A DNA stretch of 64,000 nt from Denitromonas iodatirespirans (GCF_018524365.1 NZ_JAEKFT010000004.1:124001-188000), one strand, 5' to 3'. Positions 1 to 9,051 are shown, counted from the first letter of the stretch. Made by a program: numbers and translations. The notes: generated by a model from the sequence alone, not told the origin.

Positions 1-365
1 GGCGGCGGCACGTCGTAGGAGCGGCGCCACTGCAGCACCTGGTCGTCGCCATATTTGGCGGCGGTCTCGGCCTTGTTCAGCCCTTGCAGCGCGCCATAGT
101 GACGCTCGTTGAGCCGCCACGAATGCTCGACCGGCAACCACAGCGCATCCATGCGCTCGAGCACCAGATTCAGCGTCTTGTTCGCCCGCTTGAGCACCGA
201 GGTAAAAGCCACGTCGAAGGCAAAGCCCTTCTCGCGCAACAGGTCGCCGGCGACGCGCGCCTCCTCCACGCCTTTTTCGGTCAGATCAACGTCGGTCCAG
301 CCGGTAAACCGGTTTTCCTTGTTCCAGGTGGACTCTCCGTGGCGAAGCAATACGATCTTGTACAT
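1..365 (-). CDS. gpmA: 2,3-bisphosphoglycerate-dependent phosphoglycerate mutase (partial, C-terminus outside window)
   Basis: Glycolytic enzyme that interconverts 3- and 2-phosphoglycerate. The visible N-terminal ~121 residues begin [20 protein letters not shown], with the phosphohistidine motif RHGES and the substrate loop NRFTGW. Further on come the family blocks TSVLKRA and [14 protein letters not shown]. The start ATG is at 365 on the minus strand, and the rest of the gene runs off the left edge. It is divergent from the ArsR-type gene. Assignment is secure from these motifs. Confidence 0.95.
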   Translation of the reverse strand, partial: MYKIVLLRHGESTWNKENRFTGWTDVDLTEKGVEEARVAGDLLREKGFAFDVAFTSVLKRANKTLNLVLERMDALWLPVEHSWRLNERHYGALQGLNKAETAAKYGDDQVLQWRRSYDVPP

Positions 366-481
366 GAGGGGCTATCAACTCGCTAGGGTGGTTAAGACGG
401 GTTCTTGCGTCGCGCCAAGTCGCCGCTACGGCAAAAAATGGTATTTTATTACATTCATCTTTGTCGAATCGATCGCCGATC

Positions 482-811
482 GTGAATAGTCATCCCATTG
501 TTGATCTGATCGGCAAGACCGAGCAGATCGAAACCGCCGCACGGGCCCTCAAGGCCATCTCCCACCCGCTCAGGCTCAAGATCCTGTGCGTGATCGGTGA
601 AGGAGAGGTCTGCGTCCAGGACATCGTCGAGGCCGTCGGCACCTCCCAGAGCAACATTTCCCAGCACCTGGCCATTTTGCGTGACAAGGGTGTCTTGCTC
701 ACGCGCAAGGACGCCAACCGTGTTTACTACCGGGTCGGCGATCAGCGCACCTTGCAGCTGATCGTCCTGATGCGCGAAGTCTTCTGCGGCGAAGCGCCGG
801 CCCAATCCTGA
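482..811 (+). CDS. ArsR-family winged-helix transcriptional regulator
   Basis: Small DNA-binding repressor of about 109 residues. The recognition region reads SHPLRLKILCVIGEGEVCV, then GTSQSNISQHLAILRDKGVL, typical of ArsR helix-turn-helix proteins, and ends with a VYYRV wing. The start is uncertain: GTG at 482 gives MNSHPIVDLIG, and an in-frame TTG at 461 would add seven residues. Neither has a strong ribosome binding site. Cysteines at CVIGEGEVCV could serve a metal or redox sensor, but this is not shown. It lies just upstream of a rhodanese and a glutaredoxin, so a thiol or sulfur stress role is possible. Confidence 0.85.
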   Translation: MNSHPIVDLIGKTEQIETAARALKAISHPLRLKILCVIGEGEVCVQDIVEAVGTSQSNISQHLAILRDKGVLLTRKDANRVYYRVGDQRTLQLIVLMREVFCGEAPAQS

Positions 812-832
812 CATTTCGAGAAGGAAATTTCC

Positions 833-1249
833 GTGGAGTTTTTGCAGCAAAATTGGTACTGGGCAGCCCTCGCGGTCGCCAGCGGCGCCTTCCTGGTGAT
901 CGAGACCCTGCGCCAGCGCGGCGACAGCAGCAGCCTGTCACCGGTGCAGGCTACCCTGATGATCAACCGCGAAGACGCCACCGTGATCGACGTGCGCGAG
1001 CAGAACGAGTTCATCCAGGGCCACATCCCGAACGCCCGCCACATCCCTCTCTCCGCCCTGGACAAGCGGACGGCCGAACTGGAAAAACTGAAACAACAAC
1101 CGATCATCGTATGCTGCGCGTCCGGCGCACGCTCGAGTGCGGCCATGGCCACACTGCGCAAGCTCGGCTGCGAAAAAGTGTTCAACCTCCGCGGTGGCAT
1201 TGCCGGCTGGCAGCAAGCGGGCCAACCCGTCTCGCGCAAGAGGAAATAA
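833..1249 (+). CDS. Membrane-anchored rhodanese-like sulfurtransferase
   Basis: 138 residues. An N-terminal hydrophobic segment (about residues 8-25) is followed by one rhodanese domain. The landmarks are VIDVREQNEF, GHIPNARHIPL and the active-site loop with its catalytic cysteine in CCASGARSS, then FNLRGGIAGW. The GTG start at 833 is chosen because a GAAGGA Shine-Dalgarno lies just upstream. It is followed after one base by grxC, and this rhodanese-grxC-secB order is common in betaproteobacteria. The sulfur acceptor is unknown. Confidence 0.9.
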   Translation: MEFLQQNWYWAALAVASGAFLVIETLRQRGDSSSLSPVQATLMINREDATVIDVREQNEFIQGHIPNARHIPLSALDKRTAELEKLKQQPIIVCCASGARSSAAMATLRKLGCEKVFNLRGGIAGWQQAGQPVSRKRK

Positions 1250-1250
1250 C

Positions 1251-1520
1251 ATGGTCGCTCGCATCCGCATGTACGCCACGCTCGGCTGCCCCTACTGCGT
1301 GCGTGCCGAAGCCCTGCTCAACCGCAAGGGCGTCACCGACATCGAAAAGATCCGTGTCGATCTCGATCCGGCTCGTCGGCAGGAAATGATGATGATCACC
1401 GGCCGGCGCACCGTGCCGCAGATCTTCATCGACGACATGCACGTGGGCGGCTGCGACGAGCTCCATGCGCTCGACCAGGCAGGCAAGCTCGATCCGCTTC
1501 TGAATGCCGAAGCGGCCTGA
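1251..1520 (+). CDS. grxC: Glutaredoxin 3
   Basis: 89-residue dithiol glutaredoxin that reduces disulfides with glutathione. The active site CPYC occurs in YATLGCPYCVRAEALL. The cis-proline segment TVPQIFIDD and the glutathione-binding GGCDELHAL are also present. The start ATG lies one base after the rhodanese stop codon, so the two are probably co-transcribed with secB downstream. Confidence 0.95.
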   Translation: MVARIRMYATLGCPYCVRAEALLNRKGVTDIEKIRVDLDPARRQEMMMITGRRTVPQIFIDDMHVGGCDELHALDQAGKLDPLLNAEAA

Positions 1521-1553
1521 ACGATTCATTCCAATCTGACACAAGGCAGAACC

Positions 1554-2015
1554 ATGACCGAAAACACCCAACCCGTCTTCACCATCGAAAAGCTCTACAT
1601 CCGCGACCTGTCGGTCGAAGTGCCCAACGCACCGACGATCTTCCTGGATCGCGAAACACCGCAGATCAATGTGCAGCTGCGCACCGACAGCAAGGGCATC
1701 GACGAAGGCGTGTACGAAGTGGTCCTGACCGTCACGGTGACCGCCAAGATCGGTGAAGAGAAAACCGTGTTCCTGGTCGAAGCCGCCCAGGCCGGTATTT
1801 TCCAGATCCGCAACGTGCCCGAGTCCGATGTCGAACCGATCATGATGATCGGCTGCGCCAACATCCTGTTCCCCTACGCCCGCGAAGCGATCTCCGACGC
1901 CGTCACCCGCGCCGGCTTCCAGCCGGTGCTGCTGGCTCCGGTCAACTTCGAGGCAATCTACCAGGCCCGTCAGCAGGAACAGCAGAACGCCGGCCAGGAC
2001 GTACCGGTCCAGTGA
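1554..2015 (+). CDS. secB: Protein-export chaperone SecB
   Basis: 153 residues, the usual SecB length. It opens with FTIEKLYIRDLSVEVPNAP, includes the family segment YEVVLTVTVTAKI and ends with the ILFPYARE block followed by a glutamine-rich tail. SecB holds preproteins unfolded for SecA. The gene order grxC-secB-gpsA is conserved in many proteobacteria. Confidence 0.97.
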   Translation: MTENTQPVFTIEKLYIRDLSVEVPNAPTIFLDRETPQINVQLRTDSKGIDEGVYEVVLTVTVTAKIGEEKTVFLVEAAQAGIFQIRNVPESDVEPIMMIGCANILFPYAREAISDAVTRAGFQPVLLAPVNFEAIYQARQQEQQNAGQDVPVQ

Positions 2016-2017
2016 GC

Positions 2018-2458
2018 ATGCGCGCCCACCGTCTCTTCGCGCTGATCCTGGCCGGTGCCGCGTGCGCGCCGGCCATGGCGCTCGATTTCCGGTCGACGGC
2101 GGGCCCGGCCATCCTGTACGACACCCCGTCGGCCCAAGGCAAGCGGGTCTTCGTGGTGTCGGCAGGCAGCCCGCTGGAAGTCATCGTGACGCTCGAAAAG
2201 TGGGTCAAGGTGCGCGACCGCGAAGGCCACCTGGCCTGGATCGAGCGCAGCGCCCTGGCCGACGGGCAAACCGTTGTGGTGACCGCCGAGCGCGCGGTCG
2301 TCCATCAGCAGGCCGCCACCGATGCGCCGAAGAGCTTCGAAGCCTCGCGCGGCGTCATCCTCAACGTATCCGGCCCGGCCACGGGCACCTGGCTGCCGGT
2401 TCGCCATGCCGACGGCGATCGCGGATTCATCCGTCGGGTCGACGTCTGGGGCCACTAG
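2018..2458 (+). CDS. Secreted SH3-domain protein
   Basis: 146 residues with a clear Sec signal peptide (MRAHRLFALILAGAACAPAMA, cleavage probably before LDF). One or two bacterial SH3-like repeats follow, seen as ILYDTPSAQGKRVFVVSAGS, VKVRDREGHLAWIERSAL and a second copy ending WLPVRHADGDRGFIRRVDVWG. The ATG at 2018 is preferred; a GTG at 2012 overlaps the secB stop. It sits between secB and gpsA. Likely periplasmic; exact role unknown. Confidence 0.8.
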   Translation: MRAHRLFALILAGAACAPAMALDFRSTAGPAILYDTPSAQGKRVFVVSAGSPLEVIVTLEKWVKVRDREGHLAWIERSALADGQTVVVTAERAVVHQQAATDAPKSFEASRGVILNVSGPATGTWLPVRHADGDRGFIRRVDVWGH

Positions 2459-2518
2459 CATTCGCGGTCGGGCGGCGTTCGCGGCCCGGCCTCTTCGCAA
2501 TCAGACACCGGGGTGAAC

Positions 2519-3502
2519 ATGCAGATCACGGTCTATGGCGCCGGCGCCTGGGGCACGGCTCTGGCAATCGCCTACGCCAATTCGCACCAGGTGACCCTTT
2601 GGGGGCGCGACACCGAGGCGTTGGCACGCTGCGCCATCGAACGCACCAACCACGCCCTGCTGCCGGACGCGCCCTTTCCCGACGCGCTGGTGCTCGAGCC
2701 CGATCTGCACCGCGCCGGCCAGGGGGCGGACCTGCACCTGGTCGTCACGCCCGTGGCCGGCCTGCGCGCCGTTGCCCGGCATCTTGCGGCCGAAAAGGTC
2801 ACCGCCCCGCTGATCTGGGCCTGCAAGGGCTTCGAATCCGGCACCGGCAAGCTCCCGCATCAAGTCGTCGACGACGAGTTGGGCACCGAGTACCCCTGTG
2901 GCGTGCTGACCGGCCCGAGCTTTGCCGCCGAAGTCGCTGCCGGCCTGCCTACCGCCATCACCCTGGCCGCCCGTGACACGACCCAGGCGGCCGCCTGGGT
3001 GGCCGAACTGCACCAGCCGCGCCTGCGCTTGTACGACAACGACGACCTGATCGGTGCCGAGGTCGGCGGTGCGGTCAAGAACGTGATGGCCATCGCTGCG
3101 GGCGTCTCGGACGGTCTCGGCTTCGGCCTGAACAGCCGCGCCGCGCTGATCACCCGCGGTCTGGCCGAAATGGCGCGCCTGGGCGTTGCGCTCGGCGCCC
3201 GCCAGGAAACCTTCATGGGACTGGCCGGCATGGGCGACCTAGTGCTGACCTGCACCGGCGATCTGTCGCGCAACCGCCGCGTCGGCCTCGCACTGGCCGA
3301 AGGCAAGCCGTTGGCGCAGATTCTGCACGATCTGGGCCATGTCGCCGAAGGCGTGCTGACCACGCGCGAGACGGTCGCTCTGGCACATCGCCATCAGGTG
3401 GAAATGCCGATCACCGAAGGGGTCGACGCCCTGCTCTCGGGTACCTTGAGCGCGCGCGAAGCGGTCGAACGCCTGCTCGCCCGCGATCCGCGCAGCGAGT
3501 GA
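2519..3502 (+). CDS. gpsA: Glycerol-3-phosphate dehydrogenase [NAD(P)+]
   Basis: 327 residues. Makes sn-glycerol-3-phosphate from dihydroxyacetone phosphate for phospholipid synthesis. The N-terminal Rossmann motif is VYGAGAWGTALA, followed by VVTPVAGLRAV, the catalytic-domain blocks GPSFAAEVAAGLPTA and EVGGAVKNVMAIAAG, and LAGMGDLVLTCTG. The ATG at 2519 has a GGGGTG Shine-Dalgarno upstream. Confidence 0.97.
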   Translation: MQITVYGAGAWGTALAIAYANSHQVTLWGRDTEALARCAIERTNHALLPDAPFPDALVLEPDLHRAGQGADLHLVVTPVAGLRAVARHLAAEKVTAPLIWACKGFESGTGKLPHQVVDDELGTEYPCGVLTGPSFAAEVAAGLPTAITLAARDTTQAAAWVAELHQPRLRLYDNDDLIGAEVGGAVKNVMAIAAGVSDGLGFGLNSRAALITRGLAEMARLGVALGARQETFMGLAGMGDLVLTCTGDLSRNRRVGLALAEGKPLAQILHDLGHVAEGVLTTRETVALAHRHQVEMPITEGVDALLSGTLSAREAVERLLARDPRSE

Positions 3503-3515
3503 CGGGCCAGGGTGT

Positions 3516-3980
3516 CTACACGCCGCCCTCGAACCCCTGTTGACGCCAGGCTTCGTAGGCCACCACCGCCACCGCGTTAGACAAGTTAAGACTGCGGTTG
3601 CCGGCGCGCATCGGGATGCGTACCCGCTGCTCGTCGGACAGCATGGCGAGCATGTCCTCGGGCAGGCCGCGCGTTTCGCAACCGAACAGCAACACGTCGC
3701 CCGGCACGTAGCGCACCTCGCCGAACCAGCGGCCACCGCGGGTGGTCAGGGCGTGAAGCTGGCCGCCGGGAACGCATGCACGAAACGCGGCCCAGTCGGC
3801 ATGGGTCTGCACATGTGTGAGCTGGTGATAGTCGAGCCCGGCCCGCGCCAGCGCCTTGTCGGACATGTCGAAGCCGAGTGGCTCGATCAAATGCAGGCGC
3901 GCGCCGACATTGGCACTGAGGCGAATGACGTTGCCTGTATTGGGCGGAATTTCCGGCTGATAGAGAACGATATGGAACAT
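3516..3980 (-). CDS. trmL: tRNA (cytidine(34)-2'-O)-methyltransferase (SPOUT family)
   Basis: 154 residues. Methylates the wobble ribose in certain leucine tRNAs. The start is MFHIVLYQPEIPPNTGNVIR, the hallmark N-terminus of TrmL. The knotted SAM site shows LLFGCETRGLPEDML, then RIPM and RSLNLSNAVAVVAYE. It converges on gpsA and is followed upstream on the same strand by comF. Confidence 0.95.
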   Translation of the reverse strand: MFHIVLYQPEIPPNTGNVIRLSANVGARLHLIEPLGFDMSDKALARAGLDYHQLTHVQTHADWAAFRACVPGGQLHALTTRGGRWFGEVRYVPGDVLLFGCETRGLPEDMLAMLSDEQRVRIPMRAGNRSLNLSNAVAVVAYEAWRQQGFEGGV

Positions 3981-4013
3981 GGGGCGGCATTGTGCCCGCA
4001 GCGCCTGCACGGA

Positions 4014-4730
4014 TCAACGCAAGGGCGTGCGGGCGATCACCAGATTGCACACCGATGCGGCGCCGGCCCGCTTCAGGCACAGCGCCAGCGCGTCGAGCGT
4101 GGCGCCGGTGGTCATCACATCGTCGATGATCAGCACGCGCGCGCCGTCGAGCTTCGCCTCGCAGGAGAAGGCATGCCGCAGGTTCTTCCGGCGTGCTGAC
4201 AGCGCAAGCCCCACCTGGTCATCGGTGCGGCGCAGGCGGGCAACGCCGCGCGTCACCAGCGCAATTTCCCAGGCCTGGGCCAGCGGGCGGGCGATTTCCA
4301 CCGCCTGATTGAAGCCCCGCTCCGCCAGCCGCGCCGGATGCAGCGGCACCGGCACGATCACATCGACCGATGGCCGCGCCACCGCACCGACGACATACTG
4401 CGCCAGCGCATCCGCGACGCCGAAATCGCTGGCGTACTTGAGCCGCTGAATGAGACGGTCGACGGGATAGTCGTAGCTGAACAGTGCCGTGGTGCCGTCG
4501 AACGCCGGGGGCCGCTTCAGACACCGCCCGCAAGTCTCACCACCGGTACCGGGCAATGCGCAGCGAGGACACGCCGACAGGCACATCGGCAGATCGCGGC
4601 GGCAGCCCGCGCACAGCCCTTCCGGGTGTCGCGTGCTGGCGCACAGCACACACTGTCGTGGCCACCATCGCTGCACGATGCCACCGATTTGACGCCGCCA
4701 CCGCCCCACCCGGTTCGAGACAGCCTTCAT
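4014..4730 (-). CDS. comF: ComF-family phosphoribosyltransferase-like protein
   Basis: About 238 residues. An N-terminal zinc-ribbon type cysteine cluster (CVLCASTRHPEGLCAGC, then CPRCALPG and CGRC) is followed by a phosphoribosyltransferase domain with the PRPP loop VLIIDDVMTTGATL. The role is DNA uptake or DNA metabolism by family analogy. The start at 4730 (MKAVSNRVGRW) is preferred because GAGG lies five bases upstream; an ATG at 4757 is an alternative. It is the last housekeeping gene before the nif island. Confidence 0.88.
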   Translation of the reverse strand: MKAVSNRVGRWRRQIGGIVQRWWPRQCVLCASTRHPEGLCAGCRRDLPMCLSACPRCALPGTGGETCGRCLKRPPAFDGTTALFSYDYPVDRLIQRLKYASDFGVADALAQYVVGAVARPSVDVIVPVPLHPARLAERGFNQAVEIARPLAQAWEIALVTRGVARLRRTDDQVGLALSARRKNLRHAFSCEAKLDGARVLIIDDVMTTGATLDALALCLKRAGAASVCNLVIARTPLR

Positions 4731-4880
4731 CAATCCTCGCGCACTCACGGCCACCATGACTCGAAGTGCGCCATTCTCGCCGAAGATCAAGCGATTTGCA
4801 TATTGACGCCCTCCCGGCACGGCGGGCGCAAAGTATCGTTGTCCCCGCGCGGGCAGTCCTCGCTCGGCATCGCAACATGC

Positions 4881-5723
4881 TCAAGGAACCTCAGCCACCT
4901 CCGCCGCATCACACGCTGACAGACTGCGCAACCACGCCCGGCAGTTGCTCTCCCGGCGCCGTTCCGTCAGCGCGGCGACGATGCGTGGCGCCACCTCGTC
5001 GAACGGGACCGGACCCCACGGGAGAATCTCGTCACAGCGCACCACGTGCAGCCCGACCGGAGACTCGACGATGTCGCTCAGCTGGTCCTGCGCCAGGGCG
5101 AAGGCCACCGCCTCGATGTCAGGGAAAAGCTGACCCCGGCGGACGGTCCCCAGCGAGCCAGCCTGCATGGCGGTCGGGCAATGCGAGTACTGAAGCGCAG
5201 CCTCGCCGAACCGAGCGGACGAAAGTGCCTGCGAACGCACGTGGGACAGTACCTTGCACGCGGTGACGCGTTCGGCGGCCGTATCGTAGGTCACCAGCAC
5301 ATGGCTCAGCCGGCGGGCTTCCGGTCGGTCGAACGAGGCCGGATGCGCACGGTAGTAGAGCTCGGCATCGACCAGACTGGCAGGGGGCGTGCGGGCCGCG
5401 ACTTTCTCGATCACGGCTTCCACCCGCAACTCTCGGTACAGGGCGTCATGGACCATCGCTTCGTCCAGCCCATTGTCGGCCAGATCGGCATGGAACTCGT
5501 CCCCCACGGCGTAGCGACTCCGGATCTGCGCGAAATGCTCCTGCACCACGCGGTCGGGCACCACCACGCCCGCGGCCTCCATCGTGTTGAGGACCTGTTG
5601 CTCCAAGTCTGCCTGGCGACGGGCAACGCACTGCACGCGCTCGCTCTCGACCTCGGAGAGCCCACTCGGCGGCTTGCGAAAAAGCCGCCAGGCCAGTTTG
5701 AATTGCAGGTAGGCGATGCCCAT
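4881..5723 (-). CDS. nifM: NifM, parvulin-type peptidyl-prolyl isomerase for nitrogenase iron protein maturation
   Basis: 280 residues. The N-terminal helical half (MGIAYLQFKLAWRLFRKPPS) precedes a PpiC/parvulin domain at roughly residues 140-250. Landmarks are RRLSHVLVTYD, AGSLGTVRRGQLFPDIEAVAF and the terminal GLHVVRCDEILPWG. NifM is needed in several diazotrophs to obtain active NifH. The start is ATG at 5723 with a GCGGAGG site that overlaps the end of nifZ. Last gene of the nifV-cysE-nifW-nifZ-nifM block. Confidence 0.93.
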   Translation of the reverse strand: MGIAYLQFKLAWRLFRKPPSGLSEVESERVQCVARRQADLEQQVLNTMEAAGVVVPDRVVQEHFAQIRSRYAVGDEFHADLADNGLDEAMVHDALYRELRVEAVIEKVAARTPPASLVDAELYYRAHPASFDRPEARRLSHVLVTYDTAAERVTACKVLSHVRSQALSSARFGEAALQYSHCPTAMQAGSLGTVRRGQLFPDIEAVAFALAQDQLSDIVESPVGLHVVRCDEILPWGPVPFDEVAPRIVAALTERRRESNCRAWLRSLSACDAAEVAEVP

Positions 5724-5727
5724 CGTA

Positions 5728-6198
5728 TCAATCCTCCGCGGGAGCGCCAGCCGACGCCGGTTGAAGCAGGTCTTCGGAAATCTGCAGCACGCGACCGGCC
5801 AGGACATCGAAATGCACGTGGTAGGCCACGCCCCCGGGCGCATCGCGCAGCACCTTGACGACTTCCCCGACGGCCTGTCGGGGCACCAGCACGGCCCCAT
5901 TGATCGACAAGCCCTTGGCCGCAAGCACCTTGTCGCGGAACTCGAAACGCGAGGGCGTCCATGGATCGTCGGCGTCGATCAGTTCTTCCTCGCGACAGCC
6001 GACGATGCGGCCTTCATCGAGGAAGTTCACCGAGTAGATGACCTGATCCTGCAGGAAGGTACCCACATCGACGACGTAGCCGACACTGCCCCGGCGCACC
6101 AGCGGCGCGCCCGGATCGAGCCCCGGAAACGTGCCGTCGTTGCGGACGTTGCGGGTCAGTCGCACGGCCGCCCCATAGTCCCATCGCGCGTTCAGCAT
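5728..6198 (-). CDS. nifZ: NifZ, nitrogenase P-cluster maturation protein
   Basis: 156 residues. The conserved NifZ domain begins WDYGAAVRLTRNVRNDGTFP and continues with VRRGSVGYVVDVGTFLQDQ, YSVNFLDEGRIVGCREEEL. NifZ assists formation of the second P-cluster in the MoFe protein in species where it has been tested. It overlaps the ribosome binding site of nifM and follows nifW by nine bases, so the three are surely one transcript. Confidence 0.93.
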   Translation of the reverse strand: MLNARWDYGAAVRLTRNVRNDGTFPGLDPGAPLVRRGSVGYVVDVGTFLQDQVIYSVNFLDEGRIVGCREEELIDADDPWTPSRFEFRDKVLAAKGLSINGAVLVPRQAVGEVVKVLRDAPGGVAYHVHFDVLAGRVLQISEDLLQPASAGAPAED

Positions 6199-6207
6199 GT
6201 CGCCCCC

Positions 6208-6549
6208 TCAGGCCTGAAATACCTTGTCGATGGAGACGAACGACGTGGTACCGCCCGACGCGTTCGGCGCATGCTGGAACACGGCGAAAACCTTCTCGGT
6301 CTGGGCATCGGAGACCACGAAATCCTGATAGGCGCGTGCCAGCCACCCGGCGTACACGGCGCGTGCCGCCGCGTCGTCGTCGGGCATCTGCGGCACATGG
6401 CGGGTCAGGTAGTCGTGAAAGCGCTGCAGAATGTGCAGCCGGTTGACCTGCACCACCGCAGGCTCGTAGGGCACCTCGAAATAGGCGAGAAAGTCCTCGG
6501 CAGAACTCAGTTCGTCAAAGGCTTCGTCGAGACTCAGCGTGTTCTCCAT
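6208..6549 (-). CDS. nifW: NifW, nitrogenase stabilising/protective protein
   Basis: 113 residues, normal NifW size. The N-terminus is MENTLSLDEAFDELSSAEDF, then FEVPYEPAVVQVNRLHILQ and a helical tail with VFQHAPNASGGTTSFVSI. NifW associates with the MoFe protein and has been linked to protection from oxygen or to maturation. A GGAGC ribosome binding site lies upstream of the ATG at 6549. Confidence 0.93.
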   Translation of the reverse strand: MENTLSLDEAFDELSSAEDFLAYFEVPYEPAVVQVNRLHILQRFHDYLTRHVPQMPDDDAAARAVYAGWLARAYQDFVVSDAQTEKVFAVFQHAPNASGGTTSFVSIDKVFQA

Positions 6550-6559
6550 GGGGGGCTCC

Positions 6560-7096
6560 TCAGGCGGCGATCTTGGCCGGTTCGTGCTCGGCCGGGGCGG
6601 ACGGGTTCTGGAACTCGTCGATGACTTCGAGCAACCGGGCAACGCCAAGCTGGTCGCGCGACTCGAAACTGGCCAGTTTGGCGAGCCGGGCGCGCGATTC
6701 ATCCACGCGGCGCAGGCGCAGCAACACCACGCTGGCAGCCTTCAAGGCAAACAGATAGAAACGCAGCAGGCCAAAGGAACGCTGCGCGGCAGTGCCGAAG
6801 TGCGCGTCGTCGAAAGCCCGCCAGTCGGTCGGCAGTCCCAGCTGTCGGCCCGACACGTTCATCGCCCGCTCGGCCACCAGCAGTGCGTCGTCGAGCCGGT
6901 GTTGGTAGAAGTAGTAGCGGTACAAGCCCACCAGCACGGTGAGATTTTCAGGCACTTCCAGATGCGCTCTGAGCAGGGCAATCTCGGCACTGTCTTGCCC
7001 GTATTCGCGCGCGGCCTGGTTCAGCAAGGCTTCGGCGCGCGCAGGAAGCGGGTCCTCGAAATAGAGCGTGCAGTCGGTGAAATCGAGTAGATCCAT
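6560..7096 (-). CDS. Conserved nif-linked protein of unknown function, probably TPR-like helical
   Basis: 178 residues, not assignable to a named nif gene. It is rich in helix-forming Ala/Leu/Glu with TPR-like spacing: AEALLNQAAREYGQDSAEIA, then LVGLYRYYFYQHRLDDALLV and ASVVLLRLRRVDESRARLAK. There is no signal peptide, no membrane segment and only one cysteine. The ATG at 7096 follows cysE by ten bases and the stop precedes nifW by ten, so it is embedded in the nifV operon. A protein-interaction or assembly role during nitrogenase maturation is a guess from fold and context. Confidence 0.7.
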   Translation of the reverse strand: MDLLDFTDCTLYFEDPLPARAEALLNQAAREYGQDSAEIALLRAHLEVPENLTVLVGLYRYYFYQHRLDDALLVAERAMNVSGRQLGLPTDWRAFDDAHFGTAAQRSFGLLRFYLFALKAASVVLLRLRRVDESRARLAKLASFESRDQLGVARLLEVIDEFQNPSAPAEHEPAKIAA

Positions 7097-7106
7097 GGGG
7101 GTTGCC

Positions 7107-7904
7107 TCACATGATCGCTTCGTCTTGGGGATGCCGGGTGTCGCTCTCGCAACACAACTCGCCGGCCGAGCACACAGCGCACTCTTCGTGGCGGCCGGGC
7201 AGCGGTTCATGGCGCAGCGCAGCCAGTTCGCCCTCCAGCGTTTCGATGCGCTCAAGGAGGCACGACAGGGATTTGGCGACCGGATCGGGCATCAGGTGAT
7301 GATTGAGATCGATGCCGTCGTCACGGGTATCGGCACGGCGCGTTTCGACGATGCGGCCAGGAATCCCGACCACCGTCCGTTCGGCCGGGACGTCCTTGAT
7401 GACCACCGAGTTGGCGCCCACCCGCACCCGCTCGCCAACGCGGATCGGACCCAGTACCTTTGCCCCGGCGCCGACCACCACACCGTCGGCAAGCGTCGGG
7501 TGGCGCTTGCCCCGCCTCGACGAAGTGCCGCCGAGGGTGACGCCGTGGTAGAGCGTCACATCGTTGCCCACCTCGGCGGTTTCCCCAATCACCACCCCGG
7601 CGCCATGATCGATGAAAAGGCGCCGACCGATGACGGCCCCCGGATGGATGTCCACATTGGTCACCGCGCGCGCCAGAAAGGCCAGGAAGCGGGCACCGAA
7701 CCGCCATCCGGAGCGCCACAGGCGATGCGACAGCCGATGGGCGAGAACGGCATGCACGCCCGGATAGGTCACGAGCACCTCGACGGTCGAGCGCGCCGCC
7801 GGGTCTCGTTCGAACACACAGGCAAGGTCCTCTCTCAGCGTGGCCCACAGACCGACTGCCGGCCCCTCCGCTGTCTTGCTGTCCGCGGTCAATGTATCGA
7901 GCAT
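7107..7904 (-). CDS. cysE: Serine O-acetyltransferase, nif-linked
   Basis: 265 residues. Makes O-acetylserine for cysteine synthesis. The left-handed beta-helix hexapeptide region includes [40 protein letters not shown] and [17 protein letters not shown]. It starts inside the nifV stop (ATGA overlap). Its placement suggests a nif-dedicated copy feeding cysteine to NifS for Fe-S cluster work, as in Azotobacter. The extra C-terminal tail of about 50 residues carries four cysteines ([13 protein letters not shown]), unusual for CysE. Confidence 0.93.
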   Translation of the reverse strand: MLDTLTADSKTAEGPAVGLWATLREDLACVFERDPAARSTVEVLVTYPGVHAVLAHRLSHRLWRSGWRFGARFLAFLARAVTNVDIHPGAVIGRRLFIDHGAGVVIGETAEVGNDVTLYHGVTLGGTSSRRGKRHPTLADGVVVGAGAKVLGPIRVGERVRVGANSVVIKDVPAERTVVGIPGRIVETRRADTRDDGIDLNHHLMPDPVAKSLSCLLERIETLEGELAALRHEPLPGRHEECAVCSAGELCCESDTRHPQDEAIM

Positions 7905-9028
7905 CAGGACACCTCGGCGAGCAGGTGGAACAAATCGGCGTTGTCCGGCGCGTGCTTGTGGTGGGTCACGAAGCTGCGCACCCGCGGCAGCAAGCGGATC
8001 GCATCGGCATCGTCGAGGCTCACCCCGAGACCCGCATACACCACCTGCACGGCATGCGCGCCCGAGTGCTTGCCGAGCACGATGCGATGGGCCTGCCCGA
8101 CTTCGGCGGGATCGAATCCCTGATAGTTGTCGGGATGCTTCAGCAGGCCGTCCACATGGATACCGGCCTCATGGGTAAAGGCCCCGGCGCCGACGATGCT
8201 CTTGTGCCAGGGGACGGCGCGGCCCGACGCATGGGCGACACAGGCCGACAGTGCCGGAAAGGCGCGCAGGTCGACCCCGGTATTGCGCCCATACAACTTG
8301 GCCAGGGTCAGCACCACCTCCTCCAGCGGGGCGTTACCGGCCCGCTCGCCGAGACCGTTGACCGTGGTGTTCACATGGGTCGCGCCGGCCATGCATGCCG
8401 CCAGCGTGTTGGCCGTCGCCAGCCCCATGTCGTCATGGGCGTGCATCTCGATTTCCAGATCGGTGGACGCGCGCAACCGGCCGATGCGCGCATGGGTCGA
8501 AAACGGTTCCAGAATGCCGAGGGTGTCGGCAAAGCGCAGCCGCCGCGCGCCCGCCCGCTGGGCGGTCTCGGCCAATTGGCACAGAAAGTCGACATCCGCA
8601 CGCGACGCGTCTTCACAGCCCAGCCCGACGTCCAGCCCCAGCGCCCGCGCGGTGGCAATGGTGCGAGGCAGGGCATCGAGCAACCACTGCCGGTCGCGGT
8701 GCAGTTTGTGCGCCAGGTGCTGGTCGGAGGCGGGAACGGAGATATCCACCATATGCACGCCGAGCCCGGCGCAGGCGGCCAGATCGTCCTCGCGCATGCG
8801 ACTCCACACCATCAAGCGCACCGGCAGGCCCAGCTCGGCGACGGCACGGATCCCCGCTCGTTCTTCCTCGCCCATGGCGGGGATGCCGACTTCCAGCTCC
8901 GGCACGCCGATGGCCGCCAGCTGGCGCGCGATCTCCAGCTTTTCATCGAGTGAAAACGCCACCCCGGCCGACTGTTCGCCGTCGCGCAGGGTCGTGTCAT
9001 TGACGATGATGTCGATAGCCGGGGTCAT
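7904..9028 (-). CDS. nifV: Homocitrate synthase
   Basis: 374 residues. Condenses acetyl-CoA and 2-oxoglutarate to homocitrate, the organic ligand of FeMo-co. N-terminal [16 protein letters not shown] is the LeuA/NifV TIM-barrel signature. Also seen are [20 protein letters not shown] with the metal-binding histidines, and [20 protein letters not shown]. First gene of a six-gene minus-strand operon behind a sigma-54 promoter at 9052-9067. Confidence 0.96.
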   Translation of the reverse strand: MTPAIDIIVNDTTLRDGEQSAGVAFSLDEKLEIARQLAAIGVPELEVGIPAMGEEERAGIRAVAELGLPVRLMVWSRMREDDLAACAGLGVHMVDISVPASDQHLAHKLHRDRQWLLDALPRTIATARALGLDVGLGCEDASRADVDFLCQLAETAQRAGARRLRFADTLGILEPFSTHARIGRLRASTDLEIEMHAHDDMGLATANTLAACMAGATHVNTTVNGLGERAGNAPLEEVVLTLAKLYGRNTGVDLRAFPALSACVAHASGRAVPWHKSIVGAGAFTHEAGIHVDGLLKHPDNYQGFDPAEVGQAHRIVLGKHSGAHAVQVVYAGLGVSLDDADAIRLLPRVRSFVTHHKHAPDNADLFHLLAEVS

Positions 9029-9051
9029 GGCATCCTCCTTGCCCGTTCCTT

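Noticed and set aside
4757-4880. Upstream extension of comF to 4820
   Set aside because: The added residues have no conserved features and the start at 4730 has the only reasonable Shine-Dalgarno.
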